Source of the DNA: Vibrio barjaei
GTDB taxonomy: Bacteria > Pseudomonadota > Gammaproteobacteria > Enterobacterales > Vibrionaceae
Reading direction: 5' to 3'
Assembly (NCBI RefSeq): GCF_001639065.2
Contig: NZ_LQXO02000013.1
Coordinates: 124,001 to 188,000 of the forward strand
Length of the DNA stretch: 64,000 nt
The notes below the pieces were generated by a model. The model was not told the origin of the DNA. It did no database searches and worked only from the letters and a program-made list of their open reading frames with translations. Within the stretch, counting starts at the first letter, position 1. Every line of letters starts with the position of its first letter. Positions 28,770 to 43,850 of this stretch are shown here, piece after piece. The position numbers and the translations under genes were made by a program.

Positions 28770-30227
28770 TTGAATGTTATTGATATCAGCGACATCTCAT
28801 TGGCAAAATCCGGTGTCACGCTTCAGCACAATCTCTTTAGCCAAATACGCTCAAGGATCCTCAATGGACGTTGGGTATCGGGCGCCAAACTGCCGTCCAC
28901 TCGTACGATGGCGAACCAACTTAAGGTGAGTCGTAATACCATTATTCAAACCTATGATCAGTTAGTAGCGGAAGGCTATCTAGTATCGAAGCCGCACAGT
29001 GGTTTTTTTGTTTCTTTAACACTGCCCGACCAATATCTCAATGCGCCTGAAGGTAAGAATGAAAGTGCGCTGGGCGTTGATAACACGCCTAACAGTGGTT
29101 TATTTGCACCTGGTGTGGCTGAATTTGCGCTGTTTCCTACAGCGCAATGGAACCGCTTATTACAACGTCATAGCATCCGCATTTCTCTATTGGGAAACCA
29201 AGATCTACAAGGGTATCTGCCACTTCGTGAAGCGTTGCATCGTTATTTAATCAGCAGTCGCTCTGTTGTGTGTAATCCGAACCAAATCATTATTACCTCT
29301 GGAGCTCAGCAATCTATAGCTATCGCTTTGCTGGCAATCAATAGCTTGGGAAACAACGAAAAGTTGCTGGTTGAGTTCCCCGGTTACCGTCAAGTCGTTA
29401 AGGTGCTCGATACCTTCAATCTGGATTATGGACTTGTCGACGTGACAGCTGAGCGTGGATTGAATACCGAATATATTATCAATCAAAAAGCACTAGGTGT
29501 TTACTTAACGCCAAGCAATCAATATCCAATGGGCAGCTCCATTCAGACGGAGCAACGTTTGCAGTTAATTAACTGGGCTCAAGAAAACAAAAGTTGGATT
29601 ATTGAAGATGACTATGACAGTGAGTTTCAGTTTGATAGTCGTCCGCTACGAAGTATGCAGGGGCTGGCAGCAGAGAGTGGTAATGCTAATCATATGGTGT
29701 ATATCGGCTCAATGAGTAAGGTAATGTTTAATGCATTACGAATCGGCTATATGGTGGTTCCGGAAGATTTAGTTAAAGTCTGTCTAGAGATAAAAGACGC
29801 GCTTTCTGGTGATACCCCATCGCACACACAAGCGGCGTTAGCCGAGTTCATTGATGAAGGTATGCTGGTTCGCCATATACGCAAAATGCGCCGTCGATAC
29901 GAGCAAAAATACCACCTGATGAAGCAATGCATTACTGAGCGTTTTGGAAGTGAGTGGCAAGTCGTCTCTCAAGGAGCTGGGCTACACATTACCGTTCAGT
30001 GGCAAAGTGACGTCGATGAACATCAATTCTCCGAGCTCGCCCTATCTCATAATATCGTGGTGCGGCCGATGAATTATTATGAACCTATTAACCACAAGCG
30101 TAGCTACGGTTCGGTTGTTTTAGGTTATGGAAATGCGCCTTTAGAGTCGATAGTAGAAAGTGTTGAAAAATTAGCGGAGCTTTATTTTGAGCTAAAGAAC
30201 GACAATGCTGTCGATCTCGCGGAATAA
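28770..30227 (+). CDS. MocR/PdxR-type GntR regulator with aminotransferase domain
   Basis: A 485-residue regulator. The N-terminal GntR winged helix (ILNGRWVSGAKLPSTRTMA, QLKVSRNTIIQTYDQL) is fused to a PLP fold-type I aminotransferase-like domain. The Schiff-base Lys is in GSMSKVMFNALRIGY. MocR proteins sense PLP or amino-acid derivatives. The start is TTG with GGTGG upstream. It is divergent from the FMN-binding protein. Confidence 0.93.
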   Translation: MNVIDISDISLAKSGVTLQHNLFSQIRSRILNGRWVSGAKLPSTRTMANQLKVSRNTIIQTYDQLVAEGYLVSKPHSGFFVSLTLPDQYLNAPEGKNESALGVDNTPNSGLFAPGVAEFALFPTAQWNRLLQRHSIRISLLGNQDLQGYLPLREALHRYLISSRSVVCNPNQIIITSGAQQSIAIALLAINSLGNNEKLLVEFPGYRQVVKVLDTFNLDYGLVDVTAERGLNTEYIINQKALGVYLTPSNQYPMGSSIQTEQRLQLINWAQENKSWIIEDDYDSEFQFDSRPLRSMQGLAAESGNANHMVYIGSMSKVMFNALRIGYMVVPEDLVKVCLEIKDALSGDTPSHTQAALAEFIDEGMLVRHIRKMRRRYEQKYHLMKQCITERFGSEWQVVSQGAGLHITVQWQSDVDEHQFSELALSHNIVVRPMNYYEPINHKRSYGSVVLGYGNAPLESIVESVEKLAELYFELKNDNAVDLAE

Positions 30228-30248
30228 ATCTGTAGTCCACAAATACGC

Positions 30249-30279
30249 AAAAGGCACAAGTAACCCACTTGTGCCTTTT
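30249..30279. terminator. Bidirectional terminator
   Basis: Perfect 13-base arms AAAAGGCACAAGT / ACTTGTGCCTTTT with a 5-base loop, between converging mocR and permease genes. An outer inverted repeat (TCGCGGAATAA near 30217 with TTATTCCGCGA near 30283) extends it. Confidence 0.88.
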
Positions 30280-30300
30280 CATTATTCCGCGATAGTCAAC

Positions 30301-31773
<1,473 letters not shown>

Positions 31774-31800
31774 TCATTCTTGAAGAGCAGTTATTTGAAG

Positions 31801-31824
31801 GGGCCAGATACTTGTGTCTGGCCC
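31801..31824 (-). repeat. Intercistronic hairpin between ebgC and permease genes
   Basis: GGGCCAGA / TCTGGCCC arms around 8 bases. No T-run follows on the minus strand, so partial termination or mRNA stabilisation is more likely than full termination. Confidence 0.5.
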
Positions 31825-31832
31825 GAATAGTG

Positions 31833-35432
<3,600 letters not shown>

Positions 35433-35445
35433 TTAGGATATGAGG

Positions 35446-35474
35446 ATATTTTAGTAAAACTTTTACTAAAATAT
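35446..35474. promoter_or_regulatory. EbgR-type operator upstream of ebgA
   Basis: A perfect 29-bp palindrome with 14-base arms (ATATTTTAGTAAAA on the left) around a single C, 67 bases before the ebgA start. Confidence 0.85.
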
Positions 35475-35768
35475 ATTGATATTTGCTTTTTACTTTAACT
35501 TGATCACGATTTAAGCAATCAAGAGAGGTAAAGTTGTGATCGGGTTTAAATAAACGGAGTGAATGATGGGGGCGGGCTTAACTTGGTATCATGAGTAGGG
35601 TTTTATCTGGGAATGATGATTTTAATTGTTAAAATACAATAACTTATTTATTTTTTATCGTGTTTAATGATTTTACGGAGAAGGGGAATGGTGAGCCAAC
35701 TCTGAATAAAGTTGGCTAATAGATGTAAATAAGTCGAACTTAGATGGAAGGTAGAATAGATAGATAAG

Positions 35769-35779
35769 TTTTACTAAAA
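35769..35779. promoter_or_regulatory. Second EbgR-type half-site
   Basis: TTTTACTAAAA matches one arm of the ebgA operator exactly. It lies just after the ebgR stop codon and about 310 bases from the main operator, a spacing that would suit DNA looping. Confidence 0.6.
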
Positions 35780-35792
35780 AACACGAAAGTGC

Positions 35793-36779
<987 letters not shown>

Positions 36780-36859
36780 TCAATCACATCCTTCGGCATC
36801 ATACCGAAAAAACTAATCCTATCTATTGGGTTCTATTGTAAACAATCTTCATCAGTAAA

Positions 36860-36875
36860 TACTAAAATTTTAGTA
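36860..36875. promoter_or_regulatory. EbgR-type site upstream of ebgR
   Basis: TACTAAAATTTTAGTA is a perfect palindrome built of the same TTTTAGTA half-sites. It lies 80 bases before the ebgR start and suggests autoregulation. Confidence 0.7.
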
Positions 36876-36908
36876 AAAAACAGCGTTAATCGTTGAAAAT
36901 AGCAGCGA

Positions 36909-37448
36909 TTACTTAATAAGTTTCAGCAATCGCTTAAACTGATCGCCTCGGGCGACTTTTTGTAGTTCAAAGAGTGCCATTTCAGTCGAAGTTAACACAG
37001 CACCTTGTTTTGAGAGGCGTTGGATTGCGAGCTCTTTGTTTTCTGGTGCACGCGAAGAAATAGCGTCGACAACAAGATGGACTTCATACCCTTGCTCAAT
37101 CAAATCACAAGCGGTTTGGTGAACGCAGATATGTGCTTCAATCCCCACTAAGAGAATTTGTTTTCTGTTGCTACATTGGAGTGTTTCTTGAACTGACTTT
37201 TCACCCCAGGCACTGAAAACATCTTTAGCAATGGGGGATAGGTGAGGAAGTTCTTGGCGAATTTCATCAATGGTATGACCTAATTTATCTGGGATTTGCT
37301 CTACCCAAACAATGGGTAACGCCATGAGCTGTGCGGCCTTAGTCAGTGTATTTAGGTTGGAGAACAAGTGCTCTTTGTCGTGCATGATTTGGGCAAGCTT
37401 GCCTTGTACATCGATGATCATTAATTGGGTGTTGTCTTGCTCTAGCAT
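36909..37448 (-). CDS. Isochorismatase-family (YcaC-like) hydrolase
   Basis: A 179-residue cysteine hydrolase. The catalytic Asp is in MIIDVQGKLA, the Lys in IAKDVFSAW, and the Cys in GIEAHICVHQTA, matching the YcaC-like group. The substrate is unknown. It starts at the stop of the LysR gene (TAA-ATG), so the pair is one operon. Confidence 0.9.
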   Translation of the reverse strand: MLEQDNTQLMIIDVQGKLAQIMHDKEHLFSNLNTLTKAAQLMALPIVWVEQIPDKLGHTIDEIRQELPHLSPIAKDVFSAWGEKSVQETLQCSNRKQILLVGIEAHICVHQTACDLIEQGYEVHLVVDAISSRAPENKELAIQRLSKQGAVLTSTEMALFELQKVARGDQFKRLLKLIK

Positions 37449-38336
37449 TTAACGCTCCTGTTCTAATACTTGTTCTATAAACCACGTTCCCACTGTGCCG
37501 AGTCCACTGCGCCACGACAGGTCAACTGGCCACACCATAGAACTATCATAATGTCCTACATTTAACTTGGTTACTAGACCATGGTCGATAAACGGTTGCG
37601 CCAGTTTGATTGGGTAAGCCGCAAAACCAGCGCCATAAAGCAGCATGTCTTGCAGTTGATCAGGGGTTTCGTAACGAATGAGGCGAGGGCTAAAACGCAG
37701 CGATTCTAATAATTCGCTGGTCGCAACTTTACCTTCTAAAGATAATAGTTGGGGATATTGTTCTAGATCTTCCGGAGTAATCTCACCTTTGAGCTTTGCC
37801 AACGGATGATTAGGTGAGGTTATGAAGCACCATTCGATACTATCTATAATTTGTGCATTGGAGCCTCGCTGGGGAAATAACCCGCCAGGAGCAATCATGA
37901 TGTCAGCGCCTAAGATCTCATCATTGGTTGATAGTTGGTGCTTTTCTGCATCAACTAAAATCAGCTCTAGTTCTGGAAACTGCTGGGTTAATAAAGACAT
38001 TAGTTCGGCAAACCTTGGGTATAAGGTCATACTGTGAGTAGCAATCGTCAGCGAGGGCTCTTCACCACTTTGCAGCGTACGTGCTTTTCGTTCTATAGCT
38101 TGCAAGCGGGGAACAATTTCAAGCGCTTGGAAGTACAGCGCTTTTCCTTCAGGTGTCAGTGAGGGAGACTTTCCGGCGACACGTTCAAATAAACGAATGC
38201 CGATATCAATTTCCATCGCTTGTACAGCTTGATTAACAGCGGATGCACTGACATTGAGCTTTCTAGCCGCCGCAGAAAATGACCCAGTCTCGGCAATACA
38301 AACCAAATATTGAAGTCGCTCGGTATTAAGTAACAT
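37449..38336 (-). CDS. LysR-family transcriptional regulator
   Basis: A 295-residue LTTR. The winged helix GSFSAAARKLNVSASAVNQAVQ and LFERVAG are at the N-terminus. It is the first gene of an operon with the isochorismatase-like hydrolase, which it probably controls. An upstream palindrome TTTACA-T-TGTAAA (38461-38473) is a candidate site. Confidence 0.92.
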   Translation of the reverse strand: MLLNTERLQYLVCIAETGSFSAAARKLNVSASAVNQAVQAMEIDIGIRLFERVAGKSPSLTPEGKALYFQALEIVPRLQAIERKARTLQSGEEPSLTIATHSMTLYPRFAELMSLLTQQFPELELILVDAEKHQLSTNDEILGADIMIAPGGLFPQRGSNAQIIDSIEWCFITSPNHPLAKLKGEITPEDLEQYPQLLSLEGKVATSELLESLRFSPRLIRYETPDQLQDMLLYGAGFAAYPIKLAQPFIDHGLVTKLNVGHYDSSMVWPVDLSWRSGLGTVGTWFIEQVLEQER

Positions 38337-38475
38337 ACTGATCTCCGAGAAAAGAAGGTGTTTCTACTGTGCTTGAATTTTGTAGAGAGGTAAAGCATGA
38401 AGGGGCATTTTCTTAATTGGAAGGGCATTAGTCGAGGCCCTTCCTTTGTATTTCCTATGTTTTACATTGTAAACT

Positions 38476-38508
38476 AGCAGCGCTAGCTAGATGTCAAGTA
38501 GCGCTGCT
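38476..38508. repeat. Perfect 10+10 hairpin
   Basis: AGCAGCGCTA / TAGCGCTGCT with a 13-base loop, downstream of the DUF1254 gene. The T-run is poor, so it is a possible terminator of that gene on the minus strand. Confidence 0.5.
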
Positions 38509-38534
38509 GATGCTAATGCTAATGCTAATGATAA
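38505..38534. repeat. Hexamer tandem repeat
   Basis: TGCTGA, then TGCTAA three times, then TGATAA: five 6-base units in the DUF1254/LysR gap. Low-copy, intergenic. Confidence 0.8.
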
Positions 38535-38544
38535 CGGAACGAAG

Positions 38545-39663
38545 TTATTTCGAGTGAGGCTGCTCTACACCTTTTGCATACGTCACGATTTCGGTATCGG
38601 AATTAGGTTTATACATTCGTAGTATTCCGGTCCAGCCTTGTTCCACCTCAATGTTGTTGATGGCTTGAGAACCACAGTTAAAGTTAACGGTATAGCTGCC
38701 ATCGCTATTTTGTCTGAGTTCATCTTCACGACTTGATAACGCAAATTTCTCAGTGTGAACGTAGGCATCTGCGCCGTAAGTCGTGATTGAGAAGAAACCG
38801 TTTTTACCCAGTGGTGGGGCGTCGAAGTTCATTGTTTGACACTGACCTGAGCGATCCTCAGCAAGTAAAACTTTGTAGTAAGCGTGCTCGCTAGGCAGTC
38901 CTCCGAATCCCATTGACGTTAAGCCTCTTGCATGGAAAAGTTCGACTTTACGTTGTTCTAGATTCTGTTCTGGTTTTAAAGGCTTGCCCTCAGGTGCACC
39001 CATTGCCTTGGTAAAATCGAGCTTGAGTACATCGGCTTCTAAAGATAAACGAACATTTTCTCTATCAAACTGGTCAAATCCTTTTGGTATATAAGGATTT
39101 GCAAAGTTGGCGGTTCCTTTAATCATATCTTGCTTCTCATTTCCGGCCTTAATATCGGCAGGCGAGTTGGAAGCGACTTGGGTGCGTGCGATGACCCAAA
39201 CATGCTTACCAGAAGAGAGCATCTCTGGCGTAATGGTAATCCTATTTTTTCCTTTCTCTGCATATAGGACAGCGACAGTGCGATGCTGTTCATCGATGAT
39301 CTGAAGAGTCTGATAGGAATCGAGTATTGGTAGTTCGAATGTTACGCCACCCTCGGCATCCCAGATTGATTTAGAGTAGAGCGTATCTCGATTCTGGCGT
39401 ACAACGGTCTGAGTATCCATGGTGAGTAGTTGACGATCGTGAGTAAACTGGTTGATGCCAGACTTCTCTTGCTGCTCGAAAAAGTATTTGTCGGACTCCG
39501 CAAGGATAAAGTTATCTTTGGTTACTTTTGTAGAGCCACCATTCAAGATTTGAGTCTCAGTCGGTTGCCCTTTCTTAGGCAAATGGTCACCAAGATCGTG
39601 AGCGATTGACGCAGAAGTGAACAGGGTAGCTGTCAGGGAAGCGATGATTGTCAGTTTTTTCAT
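38545..39663 (-). CDS. DUF1254/DUF1214 secreted protein
   Basis: A 372-residue protein. A signal peptide (1-21, cut near SIA-HD) is followed by a DUF1254 domain (VVRQNRDTLYSKSIWD, then the IIDEQHRTV segment) and a C-terminal DUF1214 domain (GFFSITTYGADAYV, YTVNFNCG). Function unknown; periplasmic. It is monocistronic. A TetR-like site motif lies near 39717. Confidence 0.88.
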   Translation of the reverse strand: MKKLTIIASLTATLFTSASIAHDLGDHLPKKGQPTETQILNGGSTKVTKDNFILAESDKYFFEQQEKSGINQFTHDRQLLTMDTQTVVRQNRDTLYSKSIWDAEGGVTFELPILDSYQTLQIIDEQHRTVAVLYAEKGKNRITITPEMLSSGKHVWVIARTQVASNSPADIKAGNEKQDMIKGTANFANPYIPKGFDQFDRENVRLSLEADVLKLDFTKAMGAPEGKPLKPEQNLEQRKVELFHARGLTSMGFGGLPSEHAYYKVLLAEDRSGQCQTMNFDAPPLGKNGFFSITTYGADAYVHTEKFALSSREDELRQNSDGSYTVNFNCGSQAINNIEVEQGWTGILRMYKPNSDTEIVTYAKGVEQPHSK

Positions 39664-39716
39664 TTCAATAACCTTTCGTGTCTCTATTGTACTGTTCGAG
39701 CATTGAGGACGCTGCC

Positions 39717-39740
39717 CGACCGTTCGTTTGACCGTATGAC
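39717..39740. promoter_or_regulatory. CGACCGTTCG motif upstream of the DUF1254 gene
   Basis: CGACCGTTCG followed by GACCGTATG. The same decamer occurs before the alpha/beta hydrolase gene at 47960, so a shared TetR-type regulator is possible. Weak evidence on its own. Confidence 0.35.
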
Positions 39741-39907
39741 TTTCCTTAGAACGACAATTGGTTTATTTCCTTAGGTCTGGGTAAATCATAGAGAGAGAAA
39801 GATATATTTTGAAATCATTAAATCTTATTTAGGATATGCTTTTGGTGCATATCATGATTCGCTGTAACCAACGAACCATGATGTAGCCTTGGATATTAAC
39901 TACGTAA

Positions 39908-40918
39908 TTACTTAGCGGCTTCTGCGTTAGGATGAGCACCGAGTACGACTTCTGCTGCTTGATTGCTATCGAACATCGTGAAGTTGTAACTCTCCACTTG
40001 CCATGTGTCGTAACGGTCTAGGTAAATCGCTTTAGCATTCTGGTCGGTGTAGACTGTCCATAGGGTTGGGAAGACATCATTGACATATGGGTCAATTTGG
40101 TCGTAGCCCGCAAAGACCGTAGCTCCAGCTGCTTTCAGGCTATTCAATGCTTCGCCACTGTCTGTAACGTCACGCTTATACATATCTTCAACCACTTCTT
40201 TAGCGCGTAGTCGTCTATCATAAGCGCGGATTGTGGCGCCCGATTCTGCTTTCTCTTTATCCAAGTTCATATGGAAGCCGAACTCAGGATCATTGGATAA
40301 GTACTGGACACTCGGCGCATCCGTCACATCACCGTGATAGATTTTGACGTCGCCACCAACAAACTCAATCACCGCGCTATCTCCATTGGCGTCGGTGAGG
40401 TGATAATGCACAGGCGCTGGAAGACACTCATTTTCATGGCCTGGCAAATCACATACTTTGTCTTGCACAACATCAATCTTATCTAATGTAGCAACGACCT
40501 CTTCAACGGAAGCGAAGTTATCAACCGCATAGTTTGCAAATTGTGATGCATCGACGTCAGGCACGCCGGCGCGGTTAGGTGCCATTTCAGTGTATTCCAA
40601 TCCAAGGTAAAGAATACGAGCGACCAAACCTTCTTGGTTCATTGCTTCGGCGACAATTTTCGGCTCGAATGATTTGATTTTGATAGACGCGTATTTGCTG
40701 GTCGTGTTAACTGACTCTTTGGTTGTGCTGTATTGATTTGAGATTCCTTTACCCGTGCCGACGACCACAGCATCATCGTGTCCAAACCAATCCATGGTTC
40801 TCACTGAGAGACTAGCATCACCATTATTGTAGATTGCAGATGTACACGCTGTTACATCAGCGATGTAACCTGCTGATAGTGTTGCGACTAGAGCTAAACT
40901 TAGAACTGACTTTTTCAT
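39908..40918 (-). CDS. Choloylglycine hydrolase / penicillin V acylase-family protein
   Basis: A 336-residue Ntn-hydrolase. A signal peptide of about 24 residues ends at VTACTSAIY, which leaves the catalytic N-terminal Cys. Conserved Arg (LSVRTMDW) and Asp follow, with NYAVDNFASVEEV and the DANGDSAVIEFVGG region. The family cleaves amides: bile salts, penicillin V or, in some Gram-negative members, acyl-homoserine lactones. It is periplasmic or secreted. The substrate here is unknown. Confidence 0.9.
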   Translation of the reverse strand: MKKSVLSLALVATLSAGYIADVTACTSAIYNNGDASLSVRTMDWFGHDDAVVVGTGKGISNQYSTTKESVNTTSKYASIKIKSFEPKIVAEAMNQEGLVARILYLGLEYTEMAPNRAGVPDVDASQFANYAVDNFASVEEVVATLDKIDVVQDKVCDLPGHENECLPAPVHYHLTDANGDSAVIEFVGGDVKIYHGDVTDAPSVQYLSNDPEFGFHMNLDKEKAESGATIRAYDRRLRAKEVVEDMYKRDVTDSGEALNSLKAAGATVFAGYDQIDPYVNDVFPTLWTVYTDQNAKAIYLDRYDTWQVESYNFTMFDSNQAAEVVLGAHPNAEAAK

Positions 40919-41092
40919 AATGACCTCACTTGTTGGGTGTCGTGTTTTGTTGAGGCCATAATAGACAACTAACGTTAATAGCTTAAATTAACACCTATAA
41001 GTATTGCTTACAGGATGAGTAATCGGATGAATAGGAAGAGTTGATGATTTTGGTCTAGAGTATTAACACCAGTCGAATAACAAGGAAGTCAA

Positions 41093-41527
41093 ATGAAGTC
41101 GTTACAGCAGTGGTTAGATGCTTACGGAGAGAGTCACCAGAACAGTACTAATCGAAAAATACACAAAATTGCGGTTCCCGGTATCTATCTTTCTATTGTG
41201 GGGCTGATTTGGTGTCTACCTCAGTTACCACTTGGTGGCATGTCTATTAACTGGGTATGGGTTGTGATGCTACCTGTGATGGTTTTCTATTTTCGTTTAT
41301 CACGGTCGGTGTTCATTCAGATGCTGATCTTTACTCTCGCGTGTTTAGCAATTATTACCTTCACTGCAATGCTAGGGGTATCGGTGCTAACCGTCTGTAT
41401 CGGTATGTTTGTGGTACTTTGGATAATGCAGTTTGTTGGGCACAAGATTGAAGGAAAAAAACCATCGTTTTTTGATGATTTGCAGTTCTTACTGATTGGG
41501 CCTATTTGGGTGTTTCGCCAGAAATGA
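41093..41527 (+). CDS. Mpo1/YGL010w-like (DUF962) membrane protein
   Basis: A 144-residue protein with about four helices. The N-terminal WLDAYGESHQNSTNRKIHKIAVP and C-terminal FVGHKIEGKKPSFFDDLQFLLIGP contain the His and Glu/Asp residues of the DUF962 family. The yeast homologue Mpo1 is a 2-hydroxy fatty acid dioxygenase (established); activity here is inference. AAGGAAG precedes ATG. Confidence 0.88.
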   Translation: MKSLQQWLDAYGESHQNSTNRKIHKIAVPGIYLSIVGLIWCLPQLPLGGMSINWVWVVMLPVMVFYFRLSRSVFIQMLIFTLACLAIITFTAMLGVSVLTVCIGMFVVLWIMQFVGHKIEGKKPSFFDDLQFLLIGPIWVFRQK

Positions 41528-41537
41528 TGGTTGCCTT

Positions 41538-41580
41538 AAAAAAAGACCGCTACCCCAGTCAAACTAGGATAGCGGTCTTT
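41538..41580. terminator. Bidirectional terminator
   Basis: Arms AAAGACCGCTA / TAGCGGTCTTT with a 17-base loop and an A-run on the left, between converging genes. Confidence 0.82.
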
Positions 41581-41611
41581 GTATGTAACAATAATGCCTT
41601 CGACAATCGGT

Positions 41612-43054
41612 TTAGAACAGTCCTCCGTTCATCGAAAGGTGAGCGAGAATACTGGCAGCGTAGCCGAGGGCAATCACTGGCATCCACTTCAAATGTCCGA
41701 AGAAGGTGTATTTGCCGTGGGCAGCACCCATTAATGCAACACCAGCTGCTGAACCGATAGACAGTAAGCTACCGCCGACACCTGCCGTTAACGTTACGAG
41801 CAGCCAGTTGCCCATAGAGAGCTCTGGGTTCATAGTCAATACTGCAAACATCACCGGAATGTTATCAACGATGGCCGAAAGAATACCTACCATTACGTTG
41901 GCCCAAACTGGATCCCATTGGGTATACATGATTTCTGAGACCACACTTAGATAACCCAGCAAACTCAATCCACCTACACACATCACCACGCCATAGAAGA
42001 ATAGCAATGTATCCCATTCGGCATGAGAGACTCGTCTAAATACATCAAATGGCACGATGGAACCTAGTCGTTTCAGTGCGGTTTCGTCGTTGTTTGCAAT
42101 AGCGATGGCTTTCTTCTTCGCAATGGAGCGAGGCAGTGTTTTACGCAGGAAGAAACCGAAGAACTGTAGGTAAGCTAGTCCCATCATCATGCCCATGACC
42201 GGCGGAAAGTGAAGCACAGCGTGGAAGGCAACAGCCGTCGCAATGGTGAGAATAAAGAGTCCAACAATGCGAAACGCTCCACGTTTTAGTTCTACGTGAG
42301 CATGGACCGCATCGGGTTGTGTCTTAGGAACAAACAACGACATGATCACGGCAGGCACAATGTAGTTAATCACTGAGGGGACGAACAGAGGCATAAATTC
42401 GGAGAAAGACACATGCCCCGCTTGCCAAACCATTAAGGTGGTAATATCACCAAATGGGCTGAATGCACCGCCTGCATTAGCTGCGACCACGATGTTAATA
42501 CAGGCAATATTTACAAATCGTAGATTGCTTCCCCCCACCTTAAGCACGACGGCACACATTAATAGTGCGGTGGTGAGGTTATCGGCAATAGGAGAAATGA
42601 AGAAAGAGAGGATACCTGTTAACCAAAATAAGGTTCTAAAGTTAAAGCCTTTTCCGACCATCCAAGATTGAAGTGCATCGAAGAGTCGCCGTTCTTCCAT
42701 CGCTGATATGTAGGTCATTGCGACCAACAAGAATAGTAAGAGCTCCGCGTATTCGAGCAAATTATGTTCTAGTGCGGATTTCGCGACTTCTATTTGACCA
42801 AGGTCTTTATAGACTAATCCGATTATTATCCAAATTAAGCCTGCTGCGAGCAGAACAGGTTTCGACTTACGTAATTTAAGGTATTCCTCCATCATGACAA
42901 GGGTGTAAGCAATACCAAAAATAAGTAATGCCGCATAACCTACTGTGGATTGAGTGAAGTTAAAGGTATCCGAAGATACCGTTTCAGAAGCGAAAGTAGA
43001 CGTGGCGATAAAAGGGAGTACAAAAAGGGTCTGCCATCGACTTTTTTTCATCAT
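41612..43054 (-). CDS. nhaD: NhaD-type Na+/H+ antiporter
   Basis: A 480-residue inner-membrane antiporter with about 12 helices. FISPIADNLTTALLM and AANAGGAFSPFGDITTLMVW hold the transport-site Asp, Asn and Thr. It exchanges Na+ or Li+ for H+, expected in marine bacteria. The start is ATG at 43054 with AAGGA upstream; the TTG at 43069 is rejected. It has a signal-like N-terminus. Confidence 0.93.
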   Translation of the reverse strand: MMKKSRWQTLFVLPFIATSTFASETVSSDTFNFTQSTVGYAALLIFGIAYTLVMMEEYLKLRKSKPVLLAAGLIWIIIGLVYKDLGQIEVAKSALEHNLLEYAELLLFLLVAMTYISAMEERRLFDALQSWMVGKGFNFRTLFWLTGILSFFISPIADNLTTALLMCAVVLKVGGSNLRFVNIACINIVVAANAGGAFSPFGDITTLMVWQAGHVSFSEFMPLFVPSVINYIVPAVIMSLFVPKTQPDAVHAHVELKRGAFRIVGLFILTIATAVAFHAVLHFPPVMGMMMGLAYLQFFGFFLRKTLPRSIAKKKAIAIANNDETALKRLGSIVPFDVFRRVSHAEWDTLLFFYGVVMCVGGLSLLGYLSVVSEIMYTQWDPVWANVMVGILSAIVDNIPVMFAVLTMNPELSMGNWLLVTLTAGVGGSLLSIGSAAGVALMGAAHGKYTFFGHLKWMPVIALGYAASILAHLSMNGGLF

Positions 43055-43256
43055 GTTTTGATCCTTCAAAAGCTAAATAAAATCAGGCGCTAACAATTGC
43101 GATACGATATTTTAAAGGTTATTCAACATTTTCGTTGTGAGCTAACTCGAATCTGATGAAGAGCTTGTGGTTAAAAAATAGACTTTTGACAATGTTTTCA
43201 GACCTCCTAGGCTTAGATGAAGGAATCTGTCTAATTTGGTGTAAGGGAGCAAACTC

Positions 43257-43820
43257 ATGAAAACAGTCATTTCATTCTTGTTGACGACACTAATGTTTCT
43301 ATTTGCGAATCCAGCCCTAGCCGAAACGCAACCTTACGTTTGTGACAGTGCCAACAAAGTAAACCTGCCGTTCCCAGTCTTAGAAAGTGAATGTCCTATT
43401 GGAGAAGGGTTGTGGGGACGCAGTGCGCCAAGCGAAAGTGATAAGTCTTTTTGGATACAATGTGGGTTTGTTCAATCGGGAAGTTTGCGTGCAGTACCTA
43501 GCAATTTGCAGCAAAATGTCAGTAAATCGATATGGCTAAAACCTGAAATAGACGGTGATCGTTGCTTGATTGGTCCTTATGAAAACTTCGAAGCAGCAAG
43601 TTTCGATTTAGCCGAGGTGAAAGCTCTACCCGCCTATAAAGATGCGTTTATAAGAACAACCAGTATTTTGATTACTACCAGTGAAACCCTGTTGGTGGCC
43701 AGTGCTGAAGGAGAGTCATCTGTGAATTCGTTGAAAGAAAGCTATAGCGCAGTGGTTGCGGCTACTCCTTTTATGATTGCTGGGCAGCATGGACGCAACT
43801 CGTGCCTCTGTTACTTTTAG
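43257..43820 (+). CDS. Secreted protein with a SPOR-like region
   Basis: A 187-residue protein with a signal peptide (1-22, NPALA-ET). Residues about 65-135 read like a SPOR domain: FWIQCGFVQSGSL, then RCLIGPYENFEAASFDL and YKDAFIRTT. Two-Cys pairs are present. The C-terminal part (after ATPFMIAGQHGRN) looks abrupt and may reflect a frameshift. The role could be peptidoglycan binding, by inference. AAGGGAG precedes ATG. Confidence 0.6.
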   Translation: MKTVISFLLTTLMFLFANPALAETQPYVCDSANKVNLPFPVLESECPIGEGLWGRSAPSESDKSFWIQCGFVQSGSLRAVPSNLQQNVSKSIWLKPEIDGDRCLIGPYENFEAASFDLAEVKALPAYKDAFIRTTSILITTSETLLVASAEGESSVNSLKESYSAVVAATPFMIAGQHGRNSCLCYF

Positions 43821-43850
43821 CGAAGGCTTGATTACTGCGATTAGAGCCAA

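Noticed and set aside
35530..35600. Short leader peptide before ebgA
   Set aside because: Only about 11 codons on the strand opposite to ebgA, with no conserved features.
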